The translations under genes and the position numbers were made by a program. From assembly GCF_900129645.1 (NCBI RefSeq), contig NZ_FSQZ01000001.1, positions 558,001-622,000 of the forward strand: a stretch of 64,000 bases of DNA, in the 5' to 3' direction. The first letter of the stretch is position 1. Every line of letters starts with the position of its first letter. Below the pieces are notes generated by a model. That model worked only from the letters and a program-made list of their open reading frames with translations, had not been told where the DNA came from and made no database searches. Of the stretch, positions 1 through 8,001 are shown in pieces. This stretch comes from Acetomicrobium flavidum. Its GTDB lineage: Bacteria > Synergistota > Synergistia > Synergistales > Acetomicrobiaceae.

Positions 1-371
1 AATATCGGATGTATGGTCCTTGTGACACCGCTTTGCTTCCTAAAAAACTCCGTAAGTACCCCTACTGTAGAAGGTGAGGTTTCAGGACAATAAGTTTCGC
101 CCTTGGTAAAGCTGTAGGTGAAGGTAGGCATGATTATCGTTCCTTCTGAGCCAACCGCTTCTTTAAATGCATTCAATATCATGCCCAGGAATTTGTCCCT
201 ATCCCTTATATTTCCCAGCTTACCAAATACAGAGACATCGGAATGAACAAAGATGATATCGCCTTTTTCGATATTGGCACTGCACAAGGCATCGGCAATA
301 TCAGCGTAGTATATTTTTTCACTATCATCACAAATATATAAATAATCTTTTCCTCTTTCGTCACAATCCAT
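1..371 (-). CDS. AAC(3)-family N-acyltransferase (partial, cut by left edge)
   Basis: About 123 N-terminal residues are in the window and the frame stays open to base 1. Reading the minus strand from an ATG at 371 gives a protein with GDIIFVHSDVSVFGKL near residue 37, GTIIMPTFTYSF near residue 78, and SPSTVGVLTEFFRKQSGV followed by a T-x-HP motif, which is the pattern of the aminoglycoside 3-N-acetyltransferase family. Members move an acyl group from a thioester to a sugar amine. A GGGAG box lies 13 nt upstream of the ATG; an in-frame TTG at 374 would sit slightly better. It follows the FkbH-like gene by 54 nt and is probably the last seen gene of the sugar operon. In this setting I infer action on an amino sugar, not antibiotic resistance. 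The DNA here is AT-rich (17 G+C of 60 at 361-420). Confidence 0.8.
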   Translation of the reverse strand, partial: MDCDERGKDYLYICDDSEKIYYADIADALCSANIEKGDIIFVHSDVSVFGKLGNIRDRDKFLGMILNAFKEAVGSEGTIIMPTFTYSFTKGETYCPETSPSTVGVLTEFFRKQSGVTRTIHPI

Positions 372-425
372 CAATATAATATAATCTCCCGTTCATAAAA
401 ATCCTAAATTTTGAAGGAACCCTGC

Positions 426-2234
426 TTATATCTCTATATTTATCTTAAAATAGTCGGGACAAGATATCCCGGCCTCTTTAACGTTAAGACAATACCTGCC
501 GTCTATCTCGGTGAAACCCAAATTTCTGTAAAAGTCCTTCGCAGGCATGTTCTTTTTGGTGGGGATGTACTCACCCCAAACGGTTTCTATTCCGCTTTTT
601 AACGCCTGTTCGCAAACGAATGACATCATGGCATCTTCCACCTTCCTGTTCATCACCCTACAGCTGAGCAGGAAGGTATCGATAAACCATTCCCTGTCAT
701 TTAATTCCTCTATTATTACAAGGCCTACTATGCCGTAATCGCCAAACTTGTCCTTTACGTCAAAGGCATATATGCGATGTCTGCCGTCTTTTGCCATGGA
801 CCTTACGTCCTCTTCCGTGTATCTTCTGGTCGTAAGGTTGAACTGGTTGGTCTTTTGCGTAAGCTGGGATATCCTGGGGATGTAAAAGTCGCTCGCTCCC
901 TTTACGGTAATTACCATGTCAAGGTTTCTGTAAAAATCTTCCAGGCTTTCAAATTGGCTTTGAAGGCTTGCCCTCTTGATCTGGGCTCTGTACATGTTGG
1001 TCCTGTTCAAGTCTTCTTCCGTTATGTCCAGCTTTTCAAAGCAGTCGATGCCTCTTGCGAAATCGACAAACAGGGTTGGATCGTCGGGCATTAAATATGT
1101 CATTACCATTGGAAGCCTTTCTTTGACGAGCTCGCACTCTACGGGATTGTCGTCTATGAAGACCATGCTGTCGAGACCTATGTTAAGCTCGCGCGAGATC
1201 TCCAGGATGTTTGTTGCCTTATCGTTCCAGTTTATCTTGATGCAGGCAAAGTTTTCTTCCCTTAAGACCATGTCGGGGTGACCGTTTATGACCTCCATGG
1301 CATCGTCGTAGTTGTTCTTGCTGTTTACGGCAAGAATTACGCCCCTCTGGGTTAGCTTTAAAAGCTCCCTTTGGAAGTCCTTGTAACATTTGCCGGGGTA
1401 GCTTTCTCCAAGCTTTATGCCGTTAAATCCGTCCTCGCCCACGATACCGCCCCACAGGGTGTTGTCAAGGTCGAGGACGATGCATTTTTTTGCCATTCCG
1501 TAGATCGCCCTTATTATCTTTGCATATTCTTCAGCCAAACCCAGGTAGTAGTTGCTGTTATATGGATTTTTTGCCACATACCACATCCTTCGATCAAGTA
1601 AGTTGTCCAGGCCCTTTTTGGTTACCATGTAATCTACGTCGTTTATATATACCCCGGAGTAAATTTCCTTCAACTCAAGGAGTTTAAGGTTGATGTCTCT
1701 TACAAAGTTAAGGAGGCTTGATTTGGTCTGGTAGTCGTATATCCCAGCACCCGGAAATTCAGGCATGGCAAAGTTGTTTATGATGATGTTAGAAGCCGTT
1801 TTTTGCTTTATGGATTTAACAATTGATTCAATAGTATTAAGTACCTCAGACTCAATAAAGCTCAGCACATCCCTTTCAAGGATGGAGCTTTCAAAAAGCT
1901 TCGGCGCCATGTCCTCAAGCCTTAAGGCAATTATCACTATGTCCGGCCTGGAAGCGTAAAGCTCACTTGTATCGTTTAAGACATACTGAAGGTATTGATT
2001 GAAGCCGCCAAGCGTTATTTGAGCCAAAATGTCGCTGGCAAAGCACTTTGCCCTGAGCACGGGTATCAGGTTTTCTATGGTAAATGACCTTAGGGTAAAT
2101 ATGTTTATCCTTTTTATGTCTGACGTCTCGTCTGCGAGCTCGTCTATTTTGCTGTTGATGTTTAAAAAATCTCTCAACTTTTCAGCCTTAGCGATATCTT
2201 TCTTTATTGCATCAACTGCTGACACCTGCATCAC
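426..2234 (-). CDS. FkbH-like HAD-IIIC phosphatase / GNAT fusion
   Basis: A 602-residue FkbH-type protein. Residues about 50-245 form the usual N-terminal SGNH-like part. A HAD domain follows with DLDNT at 255-259 (catalytic Asp255 and Asp257), Ser305, Lys339 and the DD pair at 361-362. Residues about 440-590 resemble a GNAT acyltransferase fold. Known FkbH proteins take glycerate from 1,3-bisphosphoglycerate, remove the phosphate and load the glyceryl group on an acyl carrier protein. The ACP gene lies just upstream, so that role fits well here, though it is inferred. The start overlaps the end of the VOC gene by about 20 nt; GTG at 2234 and ATG at 2231 are both possible, and no strong ribosome-binding site decides between them. 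Confidence 0.88.
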   Translation of the reverse strand: MMQVSAVDAIKKDIAKAEKLRDFLNINSKIDELADETSDIKRINIFTLRSFTIENLIPVLRAKCFASDILAQITLGGFNQYLQYVLNDTSELYASRPDIVIIALRLEDMAPKLFESSILERDVLSFIESEVLNTIESIVKSIKQKTASNIIINNFAMPEFPGAGIYDYQTKSSLLNFVRDINLKLLELKEIYSGVYINDVDYMVTKKGLDNLLDRRMWYVAKNPYNSNYYLGLAEEYAKIIRAIYGMAKKCIVLDLDNTLWGGIVGEDGFNGIKLGESYPGKCYKDFQRELLKLTQRGVILAVNSKNNYDDAMEVINGHPDMVLREENFACIKINWNDKATNILEISRELNIGLDSMVFIDDNPVECELVKERLPMVMTYLMPDDPTLFVDFARGIDCFEKLDITEEDLNRTNMYRAQIKRASLQSQFESLEDFYRNLDMVITVKGASDFYIPRISQLTQKTNQFNLTTRRYTEEDVRSMAKDGRHRIYAFDVKDKFGDYGIVGLVIIEELNDREWFIDTFLLSCRVMNRKVEDAMMSFVCEQALKSGIETVWGEYIPTKKNMPAKDFYRNLGFTEIDGRYCLNVKEAGISCPDYFKINIEI

Positions 2235-2613
2235 CTGCCAGAAGCTCTATTATCGTGCCGTTTTTAAGCATAGCAAAGACGACCTTCCTGCCGTTAAAAG
2301 CAGGGGCCGTAATTTTGTCAGTAAAGATCTTGCCCAACCCTGCATCCTCAAAGGAAAAGATAGCATTATCCAAATCCTCTGCTTCATAACATATATGATG
2401 GTATCCTAGATTCCTTGGATTATAAACGGGAGATGAGCTATTAATGGGTTCGATTAGCTCTACAAGCAGTTCTCCGTTCTTAAGGAAAAGCAACCTGTTA
2501 TGCTGAACGTTATCTTCGATGATAGAGCCTACTTGCACGTATCCGAGGCCCCGATACAGTAAACAGGCCTTCTCGATATCCTTAACTACGATGCCTACAT
2601 GATGTACTTTCAT
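2212..2613 (-). CDS. VOC-fold protein, methylmalonyl-CoA epimerase-like
   Basis: This 133-residue protein has two beta-alpha-beta-beta-beta units of the vicinal oxygen chelate fold. It begins KVHHVGIVVKDIEKA, has VELIEP in the first half and YHHICYEAEDLD plus TIIELL in the second. These supply the His/Gln/His/Glu metal ligands expected of methylmalonyl-CoA epimerase relatives. Such enzymes shift a proton at the carbon next to a thioester or carbonyl. The gene overlaps the ACP stop codon by 4 nt and runs into the FkbH-like gene, so the three are almost surely translated together. I infer that it sets the stereochemistry of an ACP-bound acyl group; glyoxalase-like or dioxygenase-like roles cannot be excluded. 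Confidence 0.8.
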   Translation of the reverse strand: MKVHHVGIVVKDIEKACLLYRGLGYVQVGSIIEDNVQHNRLLFLKNGELLVELIEPINSSSPVYNPRNLGYHHICYEAEDLDNAIFSFEDAGLGKIFTDKITAPAFNGRKVVFAMLKNGTIIELLAGDAGVSS

Positions 2614-2846
2614 ATCGCAACTCCGTGTCTTTTAAGTACGTTAACCATGGATAAATAGCCGTTGTTCATCTCCATGATTTCGCTCGGATCTATCTTGATG
2701 CCATATTCTTCTTCAATCACAATAACCATGTTTAACAAGGCAAAGGAATCCCAGCTTTCTATGAAAGCAGCAGAAATTTTTTCATCAGGGTAATTTTCCA
2801 GGTCAACTTTCAGGATATCCGATAAGATTTGTTTTAAGCTGTTCAT
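2610..2846 (-). CDS. Acyl carrier protein
   Basis: A 78-residue acidic four-helix carrier protein. SWDSFALLNMV at residues 31-41 contains the Asp33-Ser34 pair, with Ser34 the expected 4'-phosphopantetheine attachment site (DSF here, where fatty-acid ACPs have DSL). EEEYGIKIDPSE is typical of helix III. I chose the ATG at 2846 because AGAGGTG lies 5 nt upstream; the GTG at 2855 falls inside that box. It is unlikely to be the housekeeping ACP, since it sits between pseI and VOC/FkbH-like genes and not near fab genes. Its likely partners are the FkbH-like loader and the AAC(3)-type transferase. Confidence 0.87.
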   Translation of the reverse strand: MNSLKQILSDILKVDLENYPDEKISAAFIESWDSFALLNMVIVIEEEYGIKIDPSEIMEMNNGYLSMVNVLKRHGVAI

Positions 2847-2902
2847 TAGGGGCACCTCTTGCTTATAACATTTTCGGGAAGCAACCGCTTTCGTATAATT
2901 AA

Positions 2903-2931
2903 ATTATAACCAAAGGTAAGGTTAATCACGA
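2903..2931 (-). promoter_or_regulatory. Possible internal promoter before the acyl module
   Basis: The 79-nt gap between pseI and the ACP gene is the longest within this operon after pseB. It has a perfect TATAAT at 2903-2908 with a poor -35 (TCGTGA, 3 of 6 matches) 17 nt upstream. The gap is AT-rich, so chance is a real alternative. Confidence 0.25.
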
Positions 2932-3978
2932 TATGCAATCCCACGAAAGCGGCGTTCCGCATTTTATGTCCCGTGCGGATTTTCGGCCTAAAACTTCCTT
3001 TAAAAATTTGGGAGGGAGACCATAGCCGGGGCGGATGGAACGTACGTTTTCTTCGGTAAAGGTTTCGCCGGCCTTCATGTCCTTTACCACAAACAAGGAT
3101 CGCCTAAAGACCCTGCTTTGCGTTTCCTTTTCGCTAACGCCGTAGTAGACCCTGCCCAAGGCCTTCTCGGCCGTCCTTACGGCATCGACCAAAGCCTTAA
3201 GCTCGTGAGGTTCTATGGAAAATGCCCTGTCAGGGCTTGGGATATCGCGAGACAATGTGAAATGCTTTTCTATTATGCAGGCTCCGACGGCAACGGCAGC
3301 AACGGGCACTTCTATGCCCAGGGTATGGTCGGACAGCCCTACGGGTACGCCAAAGCCCTCGGCCATGTGAGGTATCGTGCGCAAATTCATCTCCCCAGGG
3401 GGCGCCGGATATGCGCTGTTGCACTTAAGCAGAGCAATTTGCGTCGCTCCTGCCCCTTTGGCCGCAGTTACAGCTTCATCTATTTCAGCCAAAGTGGCCA
3501 TGCCGGTAGAAATTATCAAAGGCTTTCCCGTTTTGGCCATTTTTTCGATCAAGGGGATATCGACGATCTCAAAGGAAGCCACCTTATGGACGGGGACGTT
3601 CATTTCCTCCAAAAAATCCACGGCCTTCGGGTCGAAGGCGGTAGAAAACAGGTCAAGTCCCATATCGTTTGCTATCTCCTTTAGCTTGGGCTGCCATTCC
3701 CAGGGCATATAGGCTTCGGAATAAAGGTCGTAAAGGGATTTGCCCTCCCAAAGGCTGCCGGATTTATGACAAAACAAAGAGGAATCTGATTTAACGGTCA
3801 TGGTATCAGGCGTATAGGTTTGAAGCTTTATAGCGTCAGCTCCTGCCTCTTTGGCAGCGCGTACGGTTTTTGCGGCCTGCTCGAAAGACTGACTGTGGTT
3901 GGCCGACATCTCGGCAATTATGTAGGTAGGATAACCAGGCCCTATATCACGATTATTAATTGCAAAAGTTGCACCCAT
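2926..3978 (-). CDS. pseI: Pseudaminic acid synthase
   Basis: A 350-residue NeuB/PseI-family enzyme that condenses a 6-deoxy diacetamido hexose with phosphoenolpyruvate to form the nine-carbon acid. The TIM barrel carries YIIAEMSANHSQS near the N terminus, DAIKLQTYTPDTMT, a KVASFEI strand, IISTGMA and GLSDHTLGIEV. The C-terminal 60 residues form an antifreeze-like SAF domain (SRVFRRSLFVVKDMKAGE onward). Length and motifs fit PseI better than sialic or legionaminic acid synthases, mainly because pseB, pseC and pseG lie just upstream; the exact substrate is inferred. It is 26 nt after the ATP-grasp gene. Confidence 0.93.
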   Translation of the reverse strand: MGATFAINNRDIGPGYPTYIIAEMSANHSQSFEQAAKTVRAAKEAGADAIKLQTYTPDTMTVKSDSSLFCHKSGSLWEGKSLYDLYSEAYMPWEWQPKLKEIANDMGLDLFSTAFDPKAVDFLEEMNVPVHKVASFEIVDIPLIEKMAKTGKPLIISTGMATLAEIDEAVTAAKGAGATQIALLKCNSAYPAPPGEMNLRTIPHMAEGFGVPVGLSDHTLGIEVPVAAVAVGACIIEKHFTLSRDIPSPDRAFSIEPHELKALVDAVRTAEKALGRVYYGVSEKETQSRVFRRSLFVVKDMKAGETFTEENVRSIRPGYGLPPKFLKEVLGRKSARDIKCGTPLSWDCIS

Positions 3979-4004
3979 TTACCCCGGCTCCTTTCACATT
4001 TCAT

Positions 4005-4979
4005 CTATTCGATAAAATGCGCAATTTGTTTCATTTTATCTTCATCAACAAAGATATCATCAGTGTAGCGAAGCATATACAGATTATCCTTAAAATCTCC
4101 GACACAAGGTTTGACTTCTCTGCCTAAAACAAGGCGCACAAGCATTCGAGGCGTAAACGCACCGGCAGCGAAGCCAAGGTTTGCCGCTCCTCCGTAGCGG
4201 GGATTGACTTCTATGAACTTTACCTGTCCGTTATGCAAGAAACATTGAATAGTGTTATGGCCGATCAAATTTAAGGCTTTGGCTAAGCGCATCGATTCGT
4301 TAATTATATCCCAATTTTTGCACGTTCTGCCTATGAACGACTCACCGCCAAATATCGACAGTCGCTGACGGGGAACTACGCTCAATATATTACCCGCGAA
4401 ATCCGCAAACAGGTCAACAGTATATTCCGGCGCCTCAACATATTCCTGAACGATTGGATCCTTTAGGCGGTTTAAAAAGTAATCCAGTTCAGGTTTTGAA
4501 TTCACGCGAAACGCGCTCTTACTTCCTTTGCCAAACCTGTCCTTGACGAAAAGGGGAAAATCAAAAACTATATCCGTTTCTCTATAAGTTTTAGGCACTG
4601 AAAAGCCGTGTTTTAGGCAAAATTCAATAAACCGACGTTTATCCTGGCATATTTTAATCACAGTTGGGTCTGAAACCATCACACACACACCGATATCTTT
4701 CAGCCTTTCTCGCTCCCTGGCAAAAAAGGGCAGCTCTTCATCCCTCGTAGGTATGAGAAGTTTTATCTCGTTCTTAACACAAATATTCTGCACTATATCA
4801 CGAAAATTTTCGCCCAAACCTGCCGGGACAATGTATGCCTTATCCGCAAAATAAAGCGCTGCGGACTTTGGGCTTGCGTCAATTGCTATTACCTTTCCTC
4901 CGCCTTCTTCGCTTAAAGCCCGGCTAAAGGCTTTTACGAGCGATACCTTACGAGAGACGCTGGTGATTAGGACGTTCAT
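4005..4979 (-). CDS. ATP-grasp ligase of the nonulosonate locus
   Basis: A 324-residue protein of the carbamoyl-phosphate-synthase-like ATP-grasp group. The N-terminal pre-ATP-grasp fold starts MNVLITSVSRKVSLVKAF and includes the ALYFADKAYIVPA region. The ATP-grasp core has FPLFVKDRFGKGSKSAF, PIVQEYVEAPEYTVD and the metal-binding FIEVNPRYGG. The family joins a carboxylate to an amine or other nucleophile through an acyl phosphate. It lies between pseG and pseI (16 and 26 nt gaps), so it most likely works on the sugar acid or its acyl group, but no substrate can be read from the sequence. It is not one of the standard Pse enzymes. Confidence 0.85.
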   Translation of the reverse strand: MNVLITSVSRKVSLVKAFSRALSEEGGGKVIAIDASPKSAALYFADKAYIVPAGLGENFRDIVQNICVKNEIKLLIPTRDEELPFFARERERLKDIGVCVMVSDPTVIKICQDKRRFIEFCLKHGFSVPKTYRETDIVFDFPLFVKDRFGKGSKSAFRVNSKPELDYFLNRLKDPIVQEYVEAPEYTVDLFADFAGNILSVVPRQRLSIFGGESFIGRTCKNWDIINESMRLAKALNLIGHNTIQCFLHNGQVKFIEVNPRYGGAANLGFAAGAFTPRMLVRLVLGREVKPCVGDFKDNLYMLRYTDDIFVDEDKMKQIAHFIE

Positions 4980-4995
4980 CGAGTGTTGTCCTCAC

Positions 4996-6060
4996 TTAAC
5001 ATTCATAATTCACCATACTTTTGGTTAAAAGATTTACTATTCTTTTGGCACCGCTACCATCGATTGATACCTGCCCAAGCCAAGACATATCAATCCTACG
5101 TTTTTTATCTAGTAATAAATCCATGATTACTTCACTTAAACCTGACAGCGATATGTCACAATACCATCCCAAGTTCACGGCATAACCGAGATTGTCAAGA
5201 TATTCAGCTGCCGATCGTTGATTTTCTGCAAGAACTACAATAACGAACGGTACCCCCATAAACGCCAGCTCCCAACAGGTTGTGCCTCCTGCCGTTATAG
5301 CCACATCAGCCCAGGCCATCAGTTGGGACATATCTTTAACGTCTCTTTCGATGCGAACAGGCAAATTTGCGGTCTCGACAAAATCTTTTAAGGCACCATA
5401 ATGAGGATTGCTGCCGCCGACTACGCAAACGGCTTCAAAGCCGTCTATGTCGATATTCTTTAACGCCTGAAGCACCTTCAGCGTGACGTTTTGCGGGTCG
5501 CTTCCCCCCATCGTGACAAGCATCTTGCGGGCAATGTCCGGCATTTCCCGCCTGTAACCTTGCCACCTTAAAAACTCACGCCTTAAAAGCACGTAGCGGG
5601 TTCCAAGCAGAAGTTTTGTATAGGAAGCCCTGTTTCGGTAAAGATCTTCGTCGGCATGTATGTTTTGGTTTAAAACTATGTCGGCCGGGTAATAATCTGT
5701 ATGTCCGTAGTCGTCGATGAACAAAAGATTTAAGCCTGCTTCTTTTATGATCTTTTGATAATCTCCGTCAAAATGATATCCGTCAACAACGACCCATGAG
5801 GCCCCATATTTATGCGCCAGCTTCGTCGTCAAACGTGCATCCTCCGCACTGCCGGGCTTCGTGTTTATATGAAGGACCTCAAACCCCTCGGCGGTGAGTC
5901 TTGCCTCTGCGTTTGGTGATTTCGTTGCCAAGACAAATACCACATCCCCAGCGTCATCCTGCCAAGCCTGAGCCAGGGCAAGACAGCGCATTACATGGCC
6001 GCTGCCCATATTTATGCCGGAGTCGACGCGTACCAACAAAACACCATTATCTAAACTCAT
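4996..6060 (-). CDS. pseG: UDP-2,4-diacetamido-2,4,6-trideoxy-beta-L-altropyranose hydrolase
   Basis: A 354-residue GT-B-fold hydrolase of the PseG family. It removes UDP from the diacetamido altrose intermediate before the PseI step. The N-terminal GSGHVMRCLALAQ carries the conserved catalytic His22; KMLVTMGGSDPQNVT opens the second Rossmann domain, and AITAGGTTCWELAFMGVP is the nucleotide-diphosphate site. The start codon overlaps the pseF stop by 4 nt, indicating coupled translation. Confidence 0.93.
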   Translation of the reverse strand: MSLDNGVLLVRVDSGINMGSGHVMRCLALAQAWQDDAGDVVFVLATKSPNAEARLTAEGFEVLHINTKPGSAEDARLTTKLAHKYGASWVVVDGYHFDGDYQKIIKEAGLNLLFIDDYGHTDYYPADIVLNQNIHADEDLYRNRASYTKLLLGTRYVLLRREFLRWQGYRREMPDIARKMLVTMGGSDPQNVTLKVLQALKNIDIDGFEAVCVVGGSNPHYGALKDFVETANLPVRIERDVKDMSQLMAWADVAITAGGTTCWELAFMGVPFVIVVLAENQRSAAEYLDNLGYAVNLGWYCDISLSGLSEVIMDLLLDKKRRIDMSWLGQVSIDGSGAKRIVNLLTKSMVNYEC

Positions 6061-6773
6061 GGCAGTGTCTTTTGTACGATGTGTTTATTGATCTCAAGCC
6101 ATTCGGGGTGTTCTTTCAGCAAATCCAGCACCTCGCGCCACGAGAACAAATCGTGCCCAAAGTGGTCGTAAATGCGGCGGACGAATTCCAGGTCTTCCTG
6201 GGTGTCCACCGTCCAGCGCATGAAAGACAGATCTTCGTCGTTGCAAACGGCCTTTATGCTAAATTTTTCTGGATGGCGGTAAATGTAAGGCGTAACATGC
6301 TCGCGCCAGGCGGGATTTTTGTCCTCATGCCATATTCGCTCTAAAACGTCAAAGCTAAAGACCTCTGTATCAAGTCCGCGAGGATAATTACGGGTATGGG
6401 CATAATCCGGTTTTGTCTCGATGAATTCTTTAATCACCAAATCAGTAACTTCAGGCTCTATCAAAGGACAGTCCGATGTGATGCGAACGACCACATCGGC
6501 AGAAAACTGTTTTGCCGCCCTGTAATAGCGGTCCAACACATCCTCTTCACTTCCGCGAAACCAGGGCCAGCCTTCGCTTTTGCACAAATCTACCAGGACG
6601 TTGTCTCCGGGCTTTGTCGTGGTTGCCACGACGACCTCGTCCAGCAACTTAGCCCTTCGCACGCGGTTTACAACTCTGACAAGCATGGGTTTTCCTGCCA
6701 AATCCTTTAACACCTTGCCCGGTAGGCGCGTGCTTCCCATGTGGGCTTGAATTATAGCTACTATGCGAGTCAT
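6057..6773 (-). CDS. pseF: Pseudaminic acid cytidylyltransferase (SpsF/PseF type)
   Basis: About 238 residues of a nucleotidyltransferase that activates the nonulosonic acid as its CMP ester. The N-terminal IVAIIQAHMGSTRLPGKVLKDLAGKPML is the CTP-binding signature, followed by VVRITSDCPLIEPEV and DLSFMRWTVDTQEDLEFV. I chose the ATG at 6773, two codons inside the longest frame, because GGGGTG lies 7 nt before it; the ATG at 6779 almost abuts that box. The sequence is of the broader SpsF group, so the PseF name rests on its place between pseC and pseG. Confidence 0.87.
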   Translation of the reverse strand: MTRIVAIIQAHMGSTRLPGKVLKDLAGKPMLVRVVNRVRRAKLLDEVVVATTTKPGDNVLVDLCKSEGWPWFRGSEEDVLDRYYRAAKQFSADVVVRITSDCPLIEPEVTDLVIKEFIETKPDYAHTRNYPRGLDTEVFSFDVLERIWHEDKNPAWREHVTPYIYRHPEKFSIKAVCNDEDLSFMRWTVDTQEDLEFVRRIYDHFGHDLFSWREVLDLLKEHPEWLEINKHIVQKTLP

Positions 6774-6798
6774 GTCCATTCACCCCAAAATGCTTAAT

Positions 6799-8001
6799 TT
6801 ATTCAGCGTACGCGCTAAGCACTTTTTTAACTGCCCTAATGACATCCTCGGCGTCCCTGTCACTCATCGCAGGAAACAAGGGAAGCGTAACGATTTCTTC
6901 GTAAGCTTTCTCCGCCACAGGGCACAAACCTTTTCCGTAACCTAACTTATTGTAATAAGGATGCCAATAAACGGGAATATAGTGCACGTTAACGCCGACG
7001 TTTTCGGCTCGCAGGGCGACAAAGACCTGCAGGCGACTCGCGTTAAGCTTGCTTAAATTAAACCTAACTACGTAAAGATGATACGAAGACTTTCTGTCGT
7101 CCCGCTGGGCTAATGGAAAAAGTGCAGGCATATCGGCAAAGGCCGAGTCGTAAAGGGCAGCTATCTGCCTTCTTCTTGCCACGAATTTATCGAGTTTCTT
7201 TAATTGGCTTAATCCCAAGGCGCAGTTTATGTCGGGCAACCTGTAGTTGTAGCCCAGTTCGGCCATCTCGTAAAACCATGAGCCGTCGGCCTCGCGCTGC
7301 CTGTGGTCCGCAGTTATGCCGTGGTTTCTAAAGGCGCGCAATTTTACGGCAAAATCAGGATTATCTGTTACAACCATCCCGCCTTCGCCTGTAGTTATGT
7401 GCTTTACGGGATGAAAGCTAAAGACGGTCATATCGGCAAGCGTTCCAACCTTACGGTTTTTGTATGTAGCACCCAGCGCATGGCAGGCATCGGCTATAAG
7501 GATAAGACCGTGTTCATCGGAAAGTTTTTTTAAGGCGTCGTAATCGCAGGGTTGACCCGCGTAATCTACTGCTATTATGGCCTTCGTCTTGGGCGAGACC
7601 TTCGACTCCACCGAGGAAGGATCCAAAAGCAGCGTGTCGGCCTCAACATCGGCAAAGACGGGACGTCCCCCACAGTAAAGCACGCAGTTTGCGCTTGCAG
7701 CAAATGTCATAGGCGTCGTTATGACCTCGTCTCCCGGACCTATGCCTGCTGCAAAGGCTGCAGCATGAAGCGCTGCCGTGCCGCTGTTTACGGCGACGGC
7801 ATATTTAGCCCCGACCATTTCGGCAAAGCGCTTTTCAAACTCCACCACTTTGGGCCCTGTGGTCAGCCAATCCGAGCGCAGCACGTCGACGACCGCTTTT
7901 ATATCGTCCTCGTCTATGCACTGATGGCCGTAAGGCAGGAGAGTATTTCTTACGGGACTACCTCCCTCTACAGCTAAAGTATTTTTATCGTCCAAGCTCA
8001 A
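6799..8001 (-). CDS. pseC: UDP-4-amino-4,6-dideoxy-N-acetyl-beta-L-altrosamine transaminase
   Basis: A 400-residue PLP-dependent DegT/DnrJ/EryC1 aminotransferase that puts an amino group on C4 of the PseB product. Lys200 in FSFHPVKHITTGEGG is the expected Schiff-base lysine; VNSGTAALHAA and DACHALGATY bind the cofactor. The start overlaps the pseB stop by 4 nt. The amine it makes is normally acetylated by PseH, which is not visible in this window. Confidence 0.93.
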   Translation of the reverse strand: MSLDDKNTLAVEGGSPVRNTLLPYGHQCIDEDDIKAVVDVLRSDWLTTGPKVVEFEKRFAEMVGAKYAVAVNSGTAALHAAAFAAGIGPGDEVITTPMTFAASANCVLYCGGRPVFADVEADTLLLDPSSVESKVSPKTKAIIAVDYAGQPCDYDALKKLSDEHGLILIADACHALGATYKNRKVGTLADMTVFSFHPVKHITTGEGGMVVTDNPDFAVKLRAFRNHGITADHRQREADGSWFYEMAELGYNYRLPDINCALGLSQLKKLDKFVARRRQIAALYDSAFADMPALFPLAQRDDRKSSYHLYVVRFNLSKLNASRLQVFVALRAENVGVNVHYIPVYWHPYYNKLGYGKGLCPVAEKAYEEIVTLPLFPAMSDRDAEDVIRAVKKVLSAYAE

